Position numbers and translations under genes: made by a program. Under the pieces are notes generated by a model. It did not search any database and had not been told where the DNA came from. It saw nothing but the letters and a program-made list of their open reading frames with translations. Source: a virus. From it: a DNA stretch of 40,053 bases. This document shows positions 39,227 to 40,053 of this stretch, piece after piece; within the stretch, counting starts at the first letter, position 1, and every line of letters starts with the position of its first letter. The stretch is from positions 1 through 40,053 of the IMG/VR virus record IMGVR_UViG_3300027963_000136. One strand, written 5' to 3'.

Positions 39227-39507
39227 TGGCATTTAAGCACGTAAACGCAAGCACACTTACAACAACATCAATTTTGCATCAAATGGATAAAAACGCTACA
39301 CCACAAACACCAATCTCAATTTACAATGGTCACAGCGCGGCTATCTTTGTTGGTGACAGCACAATTGCTACATCAGGTGCAACTATTGGGCGCACAATTG
39401 CTAATGGAACTTCACAAACATTTTACGCAAGCGCAAACGATACCATTTACGCAATTTCTGCCGCAGCGTCCGCCGCTGGCGCAATTGTTTTAACTTACTC
39501 AGCGTAA
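39226..39507 (+). CDS. Small capsid decoration-like protein
   Basis: The 93-aa protein starts behind AGAGGAG. After a short helical start (KHVNASTLTTTSILHQMDK) it is a beta-sandwich pattern (ISIYNGHSAAIFVGDSTIATSGATIGRTI in parts; TIYAISAAASAAGAIVLTYS). Codon use (ggt, ctt, tct) is like that of the capsid and tail-tube genes, suggesting high expression. Size, fold and place before the protease point to a capsid decoration or head fibre protein. Confidence 0.62.
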   Translation: MAFKHVNASTLTTTSILHQMDKNATPQTPISIYNGHSAAIFVGDSTIATSGATIGRTIANGTSQTFYASANDTIYAISAAASAAGAIVLTYSA

Positions 39508-39509
39508 TC

Positions 39510-40053
39510 ATGGCCGAAAGATTTGCACCGCCGCAAGAAGTACGCAGTAACGCCAAACGCGGTTTAGTACTACGCGATAAATACAATCGCGGAGGAACCG
39601 AAGTTGGAGTAGCAAGAGCAAGAGATTTATCTAACGGAGCTGCAATCTCATTAGATACAATTAACAGGATGTTGTCTTATTTTGCCCGGCATGAAGTAGA
39701 CAAAAAAGGTGAAGGTTGGGGCAAAGATAGCGCTGGATACATAGCGTGGTTGCTATGGGGAGGCGATGCAGGATGGGCTTGGGCTAAAAAAGTAAAAAGA
39801 GAAAATGAATCTAAGGAGAAAAGCACCATGAACGATTTAACAACAGCATTCTTTGAGATTGTAAAGTCAGACCGCAATGCTGACGGAACGATGATGGTGT
39901 ATGGAAAGGCAACTGACGATTCGATAGACATTGACCAGCAAATCTGCGACCCGGTGTGGTTAGACAGAGCAATGCCGGAATGGTTTAAAAGCGGAGGCAA
40001 CGTAAGAGAGCAGCATTCAAACATCGCGGCCGGAGTCGCAAAGGAATACGAGA
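39510..40053 (+). CDS. Prohead protease/scaffold fusion, 5' part (continues at base 2)
   Basis: From ATG 39510 the frame is open through the contig end into the gene at the left end. Residues 1-~105 form a separate domain (VRSNAKRGLVLRDKYNRGG..., VGVARARDLSNGAAIS, GYIAWLLWGGDAGWAWAKK), a module I associate with XkdF-type proteases. At 39828 an in-frame ATG follows AAGGAG (MNDLTTAFFEIVKS), an alternative start that would give a 569-aa protease without the N-terminal domain. The S78 core starts there. Both forms may be made. Assembly role as described for the left-end part. Confidence 0.85.
   Translation, partial: MAERFAPPQEVRSNAKRGLVLRDKYNRGGTEVGVARARDLSNGAAISLDTINRMLSYFARHEVDKKGEGWGKDSAGYIAWLLWGGDAGWAWAKKVKRENESKEKSTMNDLTTAFFEIVKSDRNADGTMMVYGKATDDSIDIDQQICDPVWLDRAMPEWFKSGGNVREQHSNIAAGVAKEYE
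39928..40053. repeat. Right copy of the 126-bp contig-end repeat
   Basis: Exact duplicate of bases 3-128. One copy should be removed when the genome is circularised, giving a unit length of about 39,925 bp. Confidence 0.9.

Overview
The window is a complete, circularly closed genome of about 39.9 kb from a tailed phage with siphovirus-type morphogenesis genes. Bases 3-128 reappear exactly as bases 39928-40053, so the contig closes on itself inside one gene, the prohead protease/scaffold gene. Several features point to an actinobacterial host: a WhiB-like regulator, a GP88-family protein, a ReqiPepy6 gp37-like tail protein, and the general gene repertoire. The moderate GC, A-rich coding strand makes me think of the low-GC freshwater Actinobacteria (Nanopelagicales type). 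That host assignment is inference. I see no integrase, lysogeny repressor, tRNA, DNA polymerase, primase or helicase, so the phage is probably lytic and depends on the host replisome. All genes but one are on the + strand.

Layout. (a) 34004-40053 continuing through the closure to 16561 is the packaging, head, tail and lysis block. It holds TerS, TerL with an added zinc ribbon, portal, and a MuF-type minor head protein fused to an ADP-ribosyltransferase domain. These are followed by a small decoration-like protein, a protease with a nested scaffold, the major capsid protein, connectors, tail tube, frameshifted tail chaperones, tape measure, distal tail, fibres, CHAP endolysin and holin. Strong hairpins after the capsid gene, the tail-tube gene and the holin gene probably grade expression or terminate transcription. 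(b) 16600-23852 is an early block: HTH, DUF6378-like, metallophosphoesterase, GP88, a Rad52/Erf-like annealing candidate, a Cas4-like nuclease, WhiB and a replication-initiator-like HTH protein. The single minus-strand gene in it encodes a proteasome-beta/HslV-like protease. (c) 23853-27492 is an accessory stretch of very small, tightly overlapping genes, several with zinc ribbons or one membrane helix, plus RusA. Two of its transcription units start with a repeated promoter/leader-hairpin element that also occurs at 19854. (d) 27561-29346 holds a secreted lytic transglycosylase with an apparent ATA start, HNH, SSB and a small HTH protein.

(e) 29297-34007 is the most interesting region. Six co-directional genes overlap by 4-19 bases: two ParB-like proteins, a TET/JBP-type 2-oxoglutarate dioxygenase, an alpha-glutamyl/putrescinyl-thymine pyrophosphorylase-like protein, a fold-type II PLP enzyme and a P-loop kinase. 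Together they read as a DNA thymine (or 5-methylcytosine) hypermodification pathway in which the base is oxidised in DNA, phosphorylated, substituted with an amine or amino acid, and then tailored. No 5-hmdUMP synthase or cytosine methyltransferase is visible, which would make this a variant of the known pathway. Separately, I found no GATC tetranucleotide anywhere in the window by reading it line by line, where more than a hundred would be expected by chance. That suggests strong restriction pressure at GATC in the host lineage.
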